Origin: Claveliimonas acetigenes
GTDB lineage: Bacteria > Bacillota > Clostridia > Lachnospirales > Lachnospiraceae
Assembly: GCF_025567385.1 (NCBI RefSeq)
Contig: NZ_JAOQJU010000002.1
Location: forward strand, 124,001 to 188,000
Direction of reading: 5' to 3'
Length of the DNA stretch: 64,000 nt
Below, in pieces: positions 34,641-42,590 of this stretch. How positions within the stretch are numbered: the first letter of the stretch is position 1; every line of letters begins with the position of its first letter. The notes beneath the pieces are model-generated. The model had not been told where the DNA came from and searched no databases. It saw nothing but the letters and a program-made list of their open reading frames with translations. A program made the position numbers and the translations under genes.

Positions 34641-35663
34641 CTATTCAGCGGACTTTCGGTCCGTTTGAATACACTCTTTGATTTTTTCATTGATTTTCTG
34701 CTCTTTAAATGTAATGCATTGAAGAATCGAATTCGACACTTCCTTCGCCGTTGCACTTCCATGGGTCTTCACTACTAAACCGTTAAGTCCCAGAAGCGGC
34801 GCTCCGCCATACTCACTGGCGTCAAATTCTTTCAATGTCTTCTTTAGTGCAGGTTTAACTAGCAAAGCGCCTATTTTACTGCGGAAAGAACTCATCATAC
34901 CGCCTTTAATCTTGCTGATAAGCGTCGAAGCCAATCCTTCCGTCAGTTTTAAGATTACATTTCCCGTAAAGGCTTCGCACACAATCACATCTGCCTGTCC
35001 GCGAGGAATCTCTCTCGCCTCAATACTCCCGGTAAAATTAATATCCCGGAGTTCTTTTAACAAGGGGAAGGTTTCCTTTACAAGGGCATTGCCTTTTTCT
35101 TCTTCAGCTCCTATATTCACAATTGCCACTTTTGGGTTCTTAACTCCCACCACATGTTCCATATAAATGGATCCCATTCTGGCAAACTGCACCAAATGAG
35201 AGGGGCGTGCATCTACGTTGGCTCCGCAGTCGATCAAAAGTGCTACTCCCTTCTCCGTCGGGATCAGCGGCGCAAGCGGCGGACGCTCTACACCCTTGAT
35301 TCGGCCTACCAATGTCTGACCGCCTACAAGAATTGCTCCTGAACTGCCGGCAGACACAAAAGCATCGGCATCTCCTGCCTTCACCATCTTCATGCCCACT
35401 ACTATAGAAGAATCCTTCTTTTTTCTGATTGCATTCACGGGCGGCTCTGCTGTCTCAATCACCTCCGTTGCATTCACAATTTCAATTCTTTCTCTGTCAT
35501 AAGTATATTTATCAAGCTCCGATTTTACAAGCTCTTCTTTTCCCACTAAAAATACTTTGACATTTTTCTCTTTTCCCGTTGCGTCTACCGCGCCTTTCAC
35601 CATCTCGACAGGAGCATTATCTCCTCCCATAGCGTCCAACACGACTTTTGTAATTTCTGCCAT
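34641..35663 (-). CDS. plsX: Phosphate acyltransferase PlsX
   Basis: 340 residues. Opens with KVVLDAMGGDNAP, a diagnostic PlsX start, then NAIRKKKDSSIVVGMKMV, SAGSSGAILVGG and GFTGN-like VCEAFTGNVILK. Makes acyl phosphate from acyl-ACP for the PlsY step of phospholipid synthesis. The ATG at 35663 has GGGAGGA upstream; the 19 extra codons of the open frame upstream lie between the promoter and this ATG and lack a ribosome site. Has its own promoter after the rpmF terminator. Confidence 0.95.
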   Translation of the reverse strand: MAEITKVVLDAMGGDNAPVEMVKGAVDATGKEKNVKVFLVGKEELVKSELDKYTYDRERIEIVNATEVIETAEPPVNAIRKKKDSSIVVGMKMVKAGDADAFVSAGSSGAILVGGQTLVGRIKGVERPPLAPLIPTEKGVALLIDCGANVDARPSHLVQFARMGSIYMEHVVGVKNPKVAIVNIGAEEEKGNALVKETFPLLKELRDINFTGSIEAREIPRGQADVIVCEAFTGNVILKLTEGLASTLISKIKGGMMSSFRSKIGALLVKPALKKTLKEFDASEYGGAPLLGLNGLVVKTHGSATAKEVSNSILQCITFKEQKINEKIKECIQTDRKSAE

Positions 35664-35691
35664 TCTTATTCCTCCCAGCATTACTAGGTTC

Positions 35692-35720
35692 ATTCTACTA
35701 AACATCCATATAAAAATCAA
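35692..35720 (-). promoter_or_regulatory. Predicted promoter of plsX-acpP
   Basis: Minus-strand -35 TTGATT at 35715-35720 and -10 TAGAAT at 35692-35697, spacer 17, about 30 bases before the plsX start codon. No FapR-type palindrome was recognised. Confidence 0.6.
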
Positions 35721-35755
35721 CTAAAAAGGAATTTTCTGTCATATAAAAAAGTTAT

Positions 35756-35787
35756 AAAAAAGCGAGAGCAACAGCCCTCGCTTTTTT
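35756..35787 (-). terminator. Rho-independent terminator after rpmF
   Basis: Stem with flanking A- and T-runs, core GCGAGGGC / GCTCTCGC with a four-base loop, about ten bases after the rpmF stop. Confidence 0.8.
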
Positions 35788-35797
35788 ATTCTTAAAA

Positions 35798-35977
35798 TTA
35801 ATCCTGTGGAATAATTTCTTTTTTGTTGTAGCTGCCACAAGCCTTGCATACTCTGTGAGGCATCATTAATTCGCCGCACTTGCTGCACTTAACCAGGTTT
35901 GGAGCGCTCATCTTCCAATTAGCTCTTCTTTTATCTCTTCTTGCCTTAGAAGATTTGTTTTTTGGACAAATTGACAT
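35798..35977 (-). CDS. rpmF: 50S ribosomal protein L32
   Basis: A 59-residue protein read directly from the sequence. N-terminus SICPKNKSSKARRDKRRANW is the basic, rRNA-binding L32 start; the second half has a zinc ribbon with CSKCGE and CKACGSY, so this is the four-Cys zinc-binding form. A strong ribosome site GGAGG lies 8 bases upstream of the ATG at 35977. It follows the yceD/DUF177 gene by three bases, the conserved arrangement in most bacteria. Confidence 0.95.
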   Translation of the reverse strand: MSICPKNKSSKARRDKRRANWKMSAPNLVKCSKCGELMMPHRVCKACGSYNKKEIIPQD

Positions 35978-35980
35978 GGG

Positions 35981-36508
35981 TTACACCTCCTTAAAATTCT
36001 TAAAAACATCGCGGATAACTGACATTCTAGGGTCAAGACTTGTATCTTCACAGTCACAAGTTCCCTGATTCAGGTTTTGACCACACACATTGCAAATTCC
36101 TTTACAGTCTTCGCTACACAGAATCTTCGTCGGCCACCCTATTAGTATCTCGTTGTAAAGCAACTGCTCTACATCGAGTGCATATCCGTCAATATAATTT
36201 GTTTCATCTAATTCTTCTGTCTGCTCCCCATCGGCCACATCCAAATCCACATCTTTCGTGAAATCAAGAAACAGCTCCGTCCTCACCGGTTCCAGACATC
36301 TGTCGCACGGAATCTCCAGCACAATTTTTCCTTTTCCGGTAATCAGTAATTCTCTTTCCTTCACATGTTCCACTTTAATAGACAGCGGCTCTTTTTCTAT
36401 TATTGGGAAGCATCCCAGCTTAGACCCGAATCTCTCCATCTCTATGAGAACATCTTCTTCAATGGTCTTATGTTGTTCAGACAAAACATCTGATAGGTTT
36501 AATATCAT
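35981..36508 (-). CDS. YceD/DUF177 family protein
   Basis: 175 residues. Contains the DUF177 hallmark CDRCLEPV near the centre and a C-terminal Cys cluster CSEDCKGICNVCGQNLNQGTC, a likely metal-binding knuckle. The family is linked to 23S rRNA accumulation and is nearly always next to rpmF. The start at 36508 is preferred because AGGAG lies seven bases upstream; an in-frame GTG at 36526 is the alternative. Molecular mechanism unknown. Confidence 0.88.
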   Translation of the reverse strand: MILNLSDVLSEQHKTIEEDVLIEMERFGSKLGCFPIIEKEPLSIKVEHVKERELLITGKGKIVLEIPCDRCLEPVRTELFLDFTKDVDLDVADGEQTEELDETNYIDGYALDVEQLLYNEILIGWPTKILCSEDCKGICNVCGQNLNQGTCDCEDTSLDPRMSVIRDVFKNFKEV

Positions 36509-36574
36509 ATTATTACTCCTATTCACACCTAGACTATTATATCACGTAAAACAAATTTGTCAACCATAAATCTT

Positions 36575-37765
36575 CTATATTAATGCAACTGTTTCACGGG
36601 CAATTGCCAGTTCTTCGTTAGTCGGAATTACCATAACGGTTACTTTGGAATCCGGAGTAGAGATTGTAATCTCCTCTCCTCTTGTAGCATTAGCCTTTTC
36701 ATCCATTTCAACACCCAGATAACCAAGATACTGCATAACCATCTCTCGTACGCCACCATCGTTTTCACCAATACCTGCCGTAAACGCGATTACATCTACG
36801 CCATTCATTGCTGCCGCATAACTTCCTATATACTTAGCTACACGGTAAGAGAATACTTCCAGGGCAATTTTAGCCGGTACATTTCCCTCTGCTGCTCCCG
36901 CGGACAGATCGCGGAAATCACTGGAAAGATTATTCGAAAGTCCAAACACACCGGATTTCTTATTCAGCATATTCATAAGACCCGCAATATCCAGATTTTC
37001 TTTCTTCGCAATGAACTCCAGGATGGCCGGATCAATGTCGCCGGAGCGGGTTCCCATTACCAGACCCTCCAGAGGTGTCAGTCCCATGGATGTATCTACA
37101 GATTTACCATTTTCTACCGCACACACACTGGCACCATTGCCAAGATGGCATACGATCGTCTTCACCTGATCATAGGGCTTTCCAACCAGCTCTGCCGCTC
37201 TTTTGGAAACAAAGCTGTGGCTTGTCCCATGAAAACCGTAACGTCTTACTTTGTATTTTTCATAATATTCATATGGAAGGCCATACATATATGCCTTTTG
37301 CGGCATAGTCTGATGGAAAGCTGTATCAAATACTGCAACCATCGGAGTACCCGGCATTAACTTCTGGCATGCTGCAATACCAATCAGGTTTGCAGGGTTA
37401 TGAAGCGGCGCAAGGTCGTTGCACTCTTCAATTGCCTGATATACCTCGTCTGTGATTACAACTGAGCTTGCAAATTTCTCACCGCCATGTACGACACGGT
37501 GTCCTACTGCCCCAATCTCTTCCAGGCTCTTAACAACACCCGTCTGCGCATCTGTAAGTGCATCAATAACAAATTGAATAGCTTCTGTATGTGTAGGCAT
37601 CTCTTTATCTGTTTTTACCTTTTCTTCGCCTGCCGGCTGATAAGTAAGACTTCCGTCAATTCCGATTCTTTCGCAAAGTCCTTTCGCCAGTACCTGTTCG
37701 GAATCAGAATTAATTAACTGGAATTTCAAAGAAGAACTTCCGCAATTGATTACTAATACATTCAT
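36575..37765 (-). CDS. ackA: Acetate kinase
   Basis: 396 residues, complete ASKHA-fold kinase. LVINCGSSSLKFQLI at the N-terminus binds phosphate, VGHRVVHGGEKF and VFDTAFHQTMP are conserved substrate segments, GFHGTSH holds the catalytic region, and GTRSGDIDP and TAGIGEND bind nucleotide. Produces ATP from acetyl phosphate, which here can come from Pta or from the phosphoketolase at the right end of the window. Lies 25 bases after pta in the usual pta-ackA order. Confidence 0.97.
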   Translation of the reverse strand: MNVLVINCGSSSLKFQLINSDSEQVLAKGLCERIGIDGSLTYQPAGEEKVKTDKEMPTHTEAIQFVIDALTDAQTGVVKSLEEIGAVGHRVVHGGEKFASSVVITDEVYQAIEECNDLAPLHNPANLIGIAACQKLMPGTPMVAVFDTAFHQTMPQKAYMYGLPYEYYEKYKVRRYGFHGTSHSFVSKRAAELVGKPYDQVKTIVCHLGNGASVCAVENGKSVDTSMGLTPLEGLVMGTRSGDIDPAILEFIAKKENLDIAGLMNMLNKKSGVFGLSNNLSSDFRDLSAGAAEGNVPAKIALEVFSYRVAKYIGSYAAAMNGVDVIAFTAGIGENDGGVREMVMQYLGYLGVEMDEKANATRGEEITISTPDSKVTVMVIPTNEELAIARETVALI

Positions 37766-37790
37766 TGGTATTACCTCTCTTTACTTTTTA

Positions 37791-38792
37791 TTAATCAGCA
37801 GCCTGGCACTGAACCGCTGTAATCGCTACAACACCCTCAATGTCTTCCGCACTGCATCCACGTGACAAATCATTAACCGGAGCTGCAATTCCCTGGGTAA
37901 GTGGTCCATAAGCTTCTGCCTTACCAAGTCTCTGAACCAGCTTATATCCAATGTTACCAGCATCAAGATCCGGAAATACTAATACATTTGCTTTTCCTGC
38001 AACCGGGCTGCCGGGAGCTTTAGAAGCGCCGATTTCCGGAACAATCGCAGCATCCAACTGGAATTCACCGTCCAACATCAATCCTTCCGGTGCATTTTCT
38101 TTTGCAATCCGTGTTGCTTCCACTACTTTGTCCACATCTGCATGCTTTGCACTTCCCTTGGTAGAGTGGGACAACATAGCAACCACCGGTTCCTTGCCCG
38201 TAAGAAGCCTGAAGGATTCTGCTGATGAAAGCGCAATCGCCGCAAGCTTCTCCGGATCAGGGTTCTGCTCCAGACCGGAATCAGCAAAAATGAAAGTTCC
38301 GTCTGCACCCATATCGCAATCAGGAACTACCATAACAAAGAATGCAGATACCAGCTTCGTGCCCGGCTTGGTCTTAAGAATCTGCAAACATGGTCTAAGT
38401 GTATCTGCGGTAGAATGGCAGGCGCCGGATACCATTCCGTCTGCATCTCCCATCTTTACCATCATTACGCCATAATACAGATAATTCGTAAGAAGCAGCT
38501 CTCTTGCCTGCTCTTCCGTCATACCCTTTTTCTGACGAAGTTCTACTAATTTTGCAATATACCCCTCTGTCTTGTCACTTGTTGCCGGATCCACGATTGC
38601 TGCACCAGAGATATCAAAAGAACCTTTATTTTTTGCGATTTCTTCTTCGCTTCCCACCAAAATCAGATTGGCAGTCCCTTCTTTTAACACTGCTTCTGCA
38701 GCCTCATAAGTTCTTGCATCTTCTGTCTCCGGGAGTACAATTGTTTTCTTGTTCGCTTTTGCTTTTTCCTTAATTTCATCAATAAATCCCAT
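37791..38792 (-). CDS. pta: Phosphate acetyltransferase
   Basis: 333 residues, the short single-domain Pta form common in Firmicutes, without the N-terminal regulatory domain of the long type. Conserved segments are IVLPETEDARTYEAAE, DADGMVSGACHSTADTLRP, MLSHSTKGSAKH and VFPDLDAGNIGYKLVQRL. Interconverts acetyl-CoA and acetyl phosphate in the cytoplasm. GGAG precedes the ATG at 38792. Its promoter overlaps the terminator hairpin of mgtE. Phosphotransbutyrylase is a relative, but the ackA partner favours Pta. Confidence 0.95.
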   Translation of the reverse strand: MGFIDEIKEKAKANKKTIVLPETEDARTYEAAEAVLKEGTANLILVGSEEEIAKNKGSFDISGAAIVDPATSDKTEGYIAKLVELRQKKGMTEEQARELLLTNYLYYGVMMVKMGDADGMVSGACHSTADTLRPCLQILKTKPGTKLVSAFFVMVVPDCDMGADGTFIFADSGLEQNPDPEKLAAIALSSAESFRLLTGKEPVVAMLSHSTKGSAKHADVDKVVEATRIAKENAPEGLMLDGEFQLDAAIVPEIGASKAPGSPVAGKANVLVFPDLDAGNIGYKLVQRLGKAEAYGPLTQGIAAPVNDLSRGCSAEDIEGVVAITAVQCQAAD

Positions 38793-38831
38793 GATTTAAA
38801 GACTCCTTTCCATATTTTCTCACATGAATAT

Positions 38832-38860
38832 ATTATAATACAAAGAGACCCTGCGAGCAA
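38832..38860 (-). promoter_or_regulatory. Promoter of pta-ackA, embedded in the mgtE terminator
   Basis: Minus-strand -35 TTGCTC at 38855-38860 and -10 TATAAT at 38832-38837, spacer 17. The -35 lies in the loop and part of the spacer in the 3' arm of the hairpin at 38843-38868. Confidence 0.65.
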
Positions 38861-38868
38861 GGTCTCTT
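38843..38868 (-). terminator. Hairpin after mgtE
   Basis: AAGAGACC pairs perfectly with GGTCTCTT, ten-base loop, followed by a weak U-rich tract on the minus strand. Likely terminates mgtE, though imperfectly. Confidence 0.6.
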
Positions 38869-38919
38869 AGGCGAATCTTCTGTCTATTTTTACATACAAT
38901 TGACCGATTTTCTCATTTT

Positions 38920-40266
38920 TTAGAGCTGGAATACCGTGCTTACGATTGCAAAATAAACACTGATTGTACTGATATCGACCAATGTCGAAATCAAAGGAGT
39001 TGCCATAACCGCCGGATCCAGGCCCACCTTCTTTGCCACAAGCGGCAACGTACAGCCTACCACCTTTGCAATAACAACCGTACACGCCATCGTCAGCCCG
39101 ATTGTAAGCGCCATCAGCATGTCCCCCTGTCCCATCAGTACAATACGGATTCCATTTACTACAGAAAGAACCAGACTAATACAGACTGCAATACGTATTT
39201 CTTTCCAGATCACCTTAAAAAGATCATGAAATTCAATCTCTCCCACAGTAAGCCCGCGGATCACCAAGGTGGAACTCTGCGACCCACAGTTACCGCCGGT
39301 TCCTGTCAGCATAGGGATAAATCCTGCAAGCTGCGGCATAACCGCCAGTGCTGCTTCATAGCTGTTCATAATCATCTGTGTCACAGTTGCCGAAAGCATC
39401 AGGAACAAAAGCCACGGAAGACGGCTTTTTACATGTTCCACTACCGTCGTGCCAAAATAAGATTCCTCACTTGGATTGACACCTGCCATGATGCTGATAT
39501 CTTCGGTTGCCTCTTCCTGCAAAACCAGCATCGCATCGTCAACCGTTACAATACCTACCATACACATCTCATGATCCACGATCGGAAGTGCAATCAGACC
39601 ATATTTCCGGATAATCCCGGCTACATCCTCCTGATCATCCGTGGTTCTCCCGTAAAGCATATTGGTATCCATGATTTCTTCGATTTTTTTCGATTCGCTG
39701 GTAGTCAGAAGCTCCTTAACATCAACAGATCCGATTAACTTACGCTTTTCCGTCACATAGCAGGTATAAATCGTCTCCCGGTTCAGACCCACCTGACGGA
39801 TTTTTAAAATCGACTCTGCCACCGTCATCTCTTTGCGCAGTGCAATGTAATCTACGTTCATGACGCTTCCGGCGCTGTCCTCAGGGTACTGTAAAAGTTG
39901 GTTAATCTGCTGTCTCGTTTCCTCGTCCGTCGCCATCAAAAGCCTGTCTACCACGTTCGCAGGCATCTCTTCCAACACATCGACCGTATCATCCAGATAC
40001 ATTTCCTCCATGATTTCTTCCAATTCTGAATCGGTAAGTCCGTTAATCAGAAGCTCTCTTAAATCACTGTCCATATAGGAAAATGTCTCTGCAGCCTCTT
40101 CTTTCGCCAGAAGACGGAATACCATCACAAGCTGCTTTTGGCTAAACCCTTCCATCAAGTCAGCAAGATCGACCGGATACATATTATTCTCAAGTTCTTC
40201 TTTCAGTTCTTTATACCTTCTTGCTTCCAACATATCCAAAATATGTTCTTTCCACTCAACTCCCAT
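38920..40266 (-). CDS. mgtE: MgtE-type magnesium transporter
   Basis: 448 residues. N-terminal helical domain (about 1-125), two CBS motifs (about 130-255, including IMDTNMLYGRTTDDQEDVAG), the plug helix, and five C-terminal membrane segments with TGGNCGSQSSTLVIRGLTVGE and AKVVGCTLPLVAKKVGLDPAVMATPLISTLVD that form the Mg-selective pore. Mg binding between the cytosolic domains closes the channel. The ATG at 40266 follows GGGAGGA; 11 further codons are open upstream. The 110 bases upstream are too short for an M-box riboswitch. Confidence 0.95.
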   Translation of the reverse strand: MGVEWKEHILDMLEARRYKELKEELENNMYPVDLADLMEGFSQKQLVMVFRLLAKEEAAETFSYMDSDLRELLINGLTDSELEEIMEEMYLDDTVDVLEEMPANVVDRLLMATDEETRQQINQLLQYPEDSAGSVMNVDYIALRKEMTVAESILKIRQVGLNRETIYTCYVTEKRKLIGSVDVKELLTTSESKKIEEIMDTNMLYGRTTDDQEDVAGIIRKYGLIALPIVDHEMCMVGIVTVDDAMLVLQEEATEDISIMAGVNPSEESYFGTTVVEHVKSRLPWLLFLMLSATVTQMIMNSYEAALAVMPQLAGFIPMLTGTGGNCGSQSSTLVIRGLTVGEIEFHDLFKVIWKEIRIAVCISLVLSVVNGIRIVLMGQGDMLMALTIGLTMACTVVIAKVVGCTLPLVAKKVGLDPAVMATPLISTLVDISTISVYFAIVSTVFQL

Positions 40267-40313
40267 TTTGTATCCTCCCTTCTTGCTGTTTATCTGCATG
40301 TATCATACATTTA

Positions 40314-40343
40314 TTGCATAGAATCATCCTCATATAGTATAAT
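40314..40343 (+). promoter_or_regulatory. Predicted promoter of tmcAL
   Basis: -35 TTGCAT (40314-40319), -10 TATAAT (40338-40343), spacer 18. Its -10 overlaps the -10 of the divergent mgtE promoter. Confidence 0.55.
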
Positions 40344-40364
40344 CAATTTCAGAAAGATATACAA
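40336..40364 (-). promoter_or_regulatory. Predicted promoter of mgtE
   Basis: Minus-strand -35 TTGTAT (40359-40364) and -10 TATACT (40336-40341), spacer 17. Shares its -10 with the tmcAL promoter, so the two cannot be occupied together. Confidence 0.55.
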
Positions 40365-40375
40365 GGAGAGAATTT

Positions 40376-41659
40376 ATGAAAATCACAGGTCTCATTACAG
40401 AGTACAATCCTTTCCACAACGGTCATCTTTACCACTTAAAGAAAGCAAAAGAGCTTACCGGTGCCGACGCTGTTATTGTCATTATGAGCGGCAACTATGT
40501 GCAGCGCGGCGCGCCTGCTGTCATGCCAAAGCACCTTCGTGCAAAAGCAGCTCTGGAAGCGGGTGTCCCTATTGTAATAGAACTTCCCGTATGTTACTCC
40601 ACCGGAAGTGCAGAATATTTTGCATCCGGCGCCATCTCAATTCTGGAGAAGCTGGGCTGTATTGATGCAATCTGCTTTGGCAGTGAATGTGGAGATTACA
40701 AAATGTTAGAACAGGCTGCCCTAGTTCTTGCCAATGAACCAGAGCCCTTCCGCAGCCATCTGCAAGACCAGCTAAGAGCCGGCATTTCCTTTCCAAAGGC
40801 TCGCCAAAACGCGTTAAAAGAATATTTAAAAGATGATTCTGTAAATGCAATTTTGGAACAGCCCAATAATATTCTCGGAATCGAATACATCAAAGCGCTC
40901 TATACCAGACACAGTTCCATGAAAGCATACACGATGAAACGAATGATTTCTGACTACCATGACACTGAACTAAAAGACACCTGCAGCTCTGCCTCTGCAA
41001 TCCGAAGATTGCTCTGGCAGGACGGCAGTACTTTTCTTCCGGAGGGCAAAGGAATATCTGACGAATTCATGCCGTCCAAAGTTCTTACAAAATTGGAAGG
41101 ACAGATGCCGCCCGCGTGTGTTCGCCTTTTGAAAGAAGCGTACCAAATCCGGTATCCCATCTATAGTAATGATTTTTCTCTTCTATTAAAATATAAGCTT
41201 CTTACAGCAACAAGGAAAAGTCTTACGGAATACATGGACGTCACCGACGAATTGGCAAACCGGATTATGAATCATGTCAATGATTTTATTACCTATGAAC
41301 AATTTTGCACTCTTCTGAAGACCCGGGATATGACCTATACCCGCATCAGCCGGGCGCTGCTGCATATCCTGCTGGATATCCGCAAAGAAGACATGCAGCT
41401 TTATAAAGAGGAGGAAGGCTGCCGGTATGCCCGTATTCTGGGCTTCCGAAAAGAAGAAACAGACATACTGAAATACCTGAAAGAGCATTCTTCCATCCCA
41501 CTTATAACAAAGCTTACTCAGACACAGGAATTAAGCAATTCGGCACGCCAGATGCTGCAAAATGATATCTTTGCCTCCAACCTTTATGAATCTGTTATAA
41601 CCAATAAATTTCAATCCCGGTTCATCCATGAATACCAGCACTCCCTGGTTATAGTGTGA
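40376..41659 (+). CDS. tmcAL: tRNA(Met) cytidine acetate ligase TmcAL
   Basis: 427 residues of the nucleotidyltransferase family. N-terminal GLITEYNPFHNGHLYHL holds the HxGH nucleotide motif, followed by VIVIMSGNYVQRGAPAVM and CFGSECGD. TmcAL activates acetate with ATP and forms N4-acetylcytidine at the wobble position of elongator tRNA-Met; it is a common neighbour of pta/ackA in Firmicutes (ylbM). Ribosome site AAGGAGAG precedes the ATG. Ends at a convergent terminator shared with degV. Confidence 0.93.
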   Translation: MKITGLITEYNPFHNGHLYHLKKAKELTGADAVIVIMSGNYVQRGAPAVMPKHLRAKAALEAGVPIVIELPVCYSTGSAEYFASGAISILEKLGCIDAICFGSECGDYKMLEQAALVLANEPEPFRSHLQDQLRAGISFPKARQNALKEYLKDDSVNAILEQPNNILGIEYIKALYTRHSSMKAYTMKRMISDYHDTELKDTCSSASAIRRLLWQDGSTFLPEGKGISDEFMPSKVLTKLEGQMPPACVRLLKEAYQIRYPIYSNDFSLLLKYKLLTATRKSLTEYMDVTDELANRIMNHVNDFITYEQFCTLLKTRDMTYTRISRALLHILLDIRKEDMQLYKEEEGCRYARILGFRKEETDILKYLKEHSSIPLITKLTQTQELSNSARQMLQNDIFASNLYESVITNKFQSRFIHEYQHSLVIV

Positions 41660-41687
41660 AGGACTGATAAAAAGAGTTTGTGAAACA

Positions 41688-41717
41688 AGAAAGGCCGTCA
41701 AATGACGGCTTTTCTTT
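41688..41717. terminator. Convergent terminator between tmcAL and degV genes
   Basis: GCCGTC pairs with GACGGC, extended by AAG/TTT pairs, then TTTTCTTT on the plus strand. The last bases touch the degV stop codon region. Confidence 0.75.
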
Positions 41718-42573
41718 AACTCTCTATTTTTTTACTGCAGGCAATTGCCATAGAACCGGCTCCTATATGGCAGGCAACACTCAAAGACAATTTATCCATG
41801 TGTATCTCATAACCGGGAAGCCTTGCCGCAATTTCTTCCTTCCACTCCTGCGCTTTTTCTTCCGAACAGGTATAAGCTGCTTCCAGATGAACCTCTTTTC
41901 CTGCAAAACGCTGTTTGATATCCTTCTCCATCGCATCCAGCATCGTCTTCTTCGCTGCCTTCCATCCACGAACCTTTGCAAATGCATCCAGCTTTTCTCC
42001 CTGAATCTGCAGTACCGGCTTCAAATTCAAAACCGTACCGATTGCTGCGGCGGCCGGGGTAATACGGCCTCCTTTTTTAAGATATTTCAGCGTATCTACC
42101 GTAATATAAATGCTTGCTTCTAATTTTTCCCGCATTAATATATCATAAATCTCACGGGCAGTCTTTCCTTCTTCTGCCAATTGTATTGCATCCAGGACAG
42201 ACTGTCTCTGTGTAACGGATATTCTCTGATTATTTACAACCAGCACTTTACCGCCAAAATCTTCGGAAAGCATAATTGCTGTTTCGCAAGAGCTGGATAA
42301 ACCGCTGGACATCGGGATATAAACAATCTCATCATATACCTTAAGTAATTCCTCCCATAAATCGGTTACCTCGCCCGGAGACGGCTGAGACGTAGAAATA
42401 TCCGCGTCTTCCTCCAGTTTTTTATAAAACTCTTCTTGTGTAAGAGTAATATCTTCATAGTATAGGTCCCCATTGATATAAAACGGCATGGGAAGAACCC
42501 GGATTCCAAGTTCCTTCGCTTCCTTCTGTGTAATCCCACTGTTACTGTCTGTCACAATTGCTACTTTTCCCAT
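41716..42573 (-). CDS. DegV family protein, FakB-like fatty-acid binder
   Basis: 285 residues. N-terminal VAIVTDSNSGITQKEAKELGI and PMPFYINGDLYYEDITLTQEEFY, then TSQPSPGEV and IPMSSGLSSSCETA, are the Ser/Thr-rich acyl-carboxylate contacts of the DegV fold; the C-terminal EAAYTCSEEKAQEW half completes the pocket. FakB homologues deliver fatty acids to the FakA kinase; no fakA is in the window. Convergent with tmcAL and 17 bases after the UPF0210 gene. Confidence 0.9.
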   Translation of the reverse strand: MGKVAIVTDSNSGITQKEAKELGIRVLPMPFYINGDLYYEDITLTQEEFYKKLEEDADISTSQPSPGEVTDLWEELLKVYDEIVYIPMSSGLSSSCETAIMLSEDFGGKVLVVNNQRISVTQRQSVLDAIQLAEEGKTAREIYDILMREKLEASIYITVDTLKYLKKGGRITPAAAAIGTVLNLKPVLQIQGEKLDAFAKVRGWKAAKKTMLDAMEKDIKQRFAGKEVHLEAAYTCSEEKAQEWKEEIAARLPGYEIHMDKLSLSVACHIGAGSMAIACSKKIES

Positions 42574-42590
42574 TTAACCAACCTCTCTTT

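Noticed and set aside
40267..40375. M-box (Mg) riboswitch before mgtE
   Set aside because: The region is only about 110 bases, includes the divergent promoter and shows no M-box-like structure.
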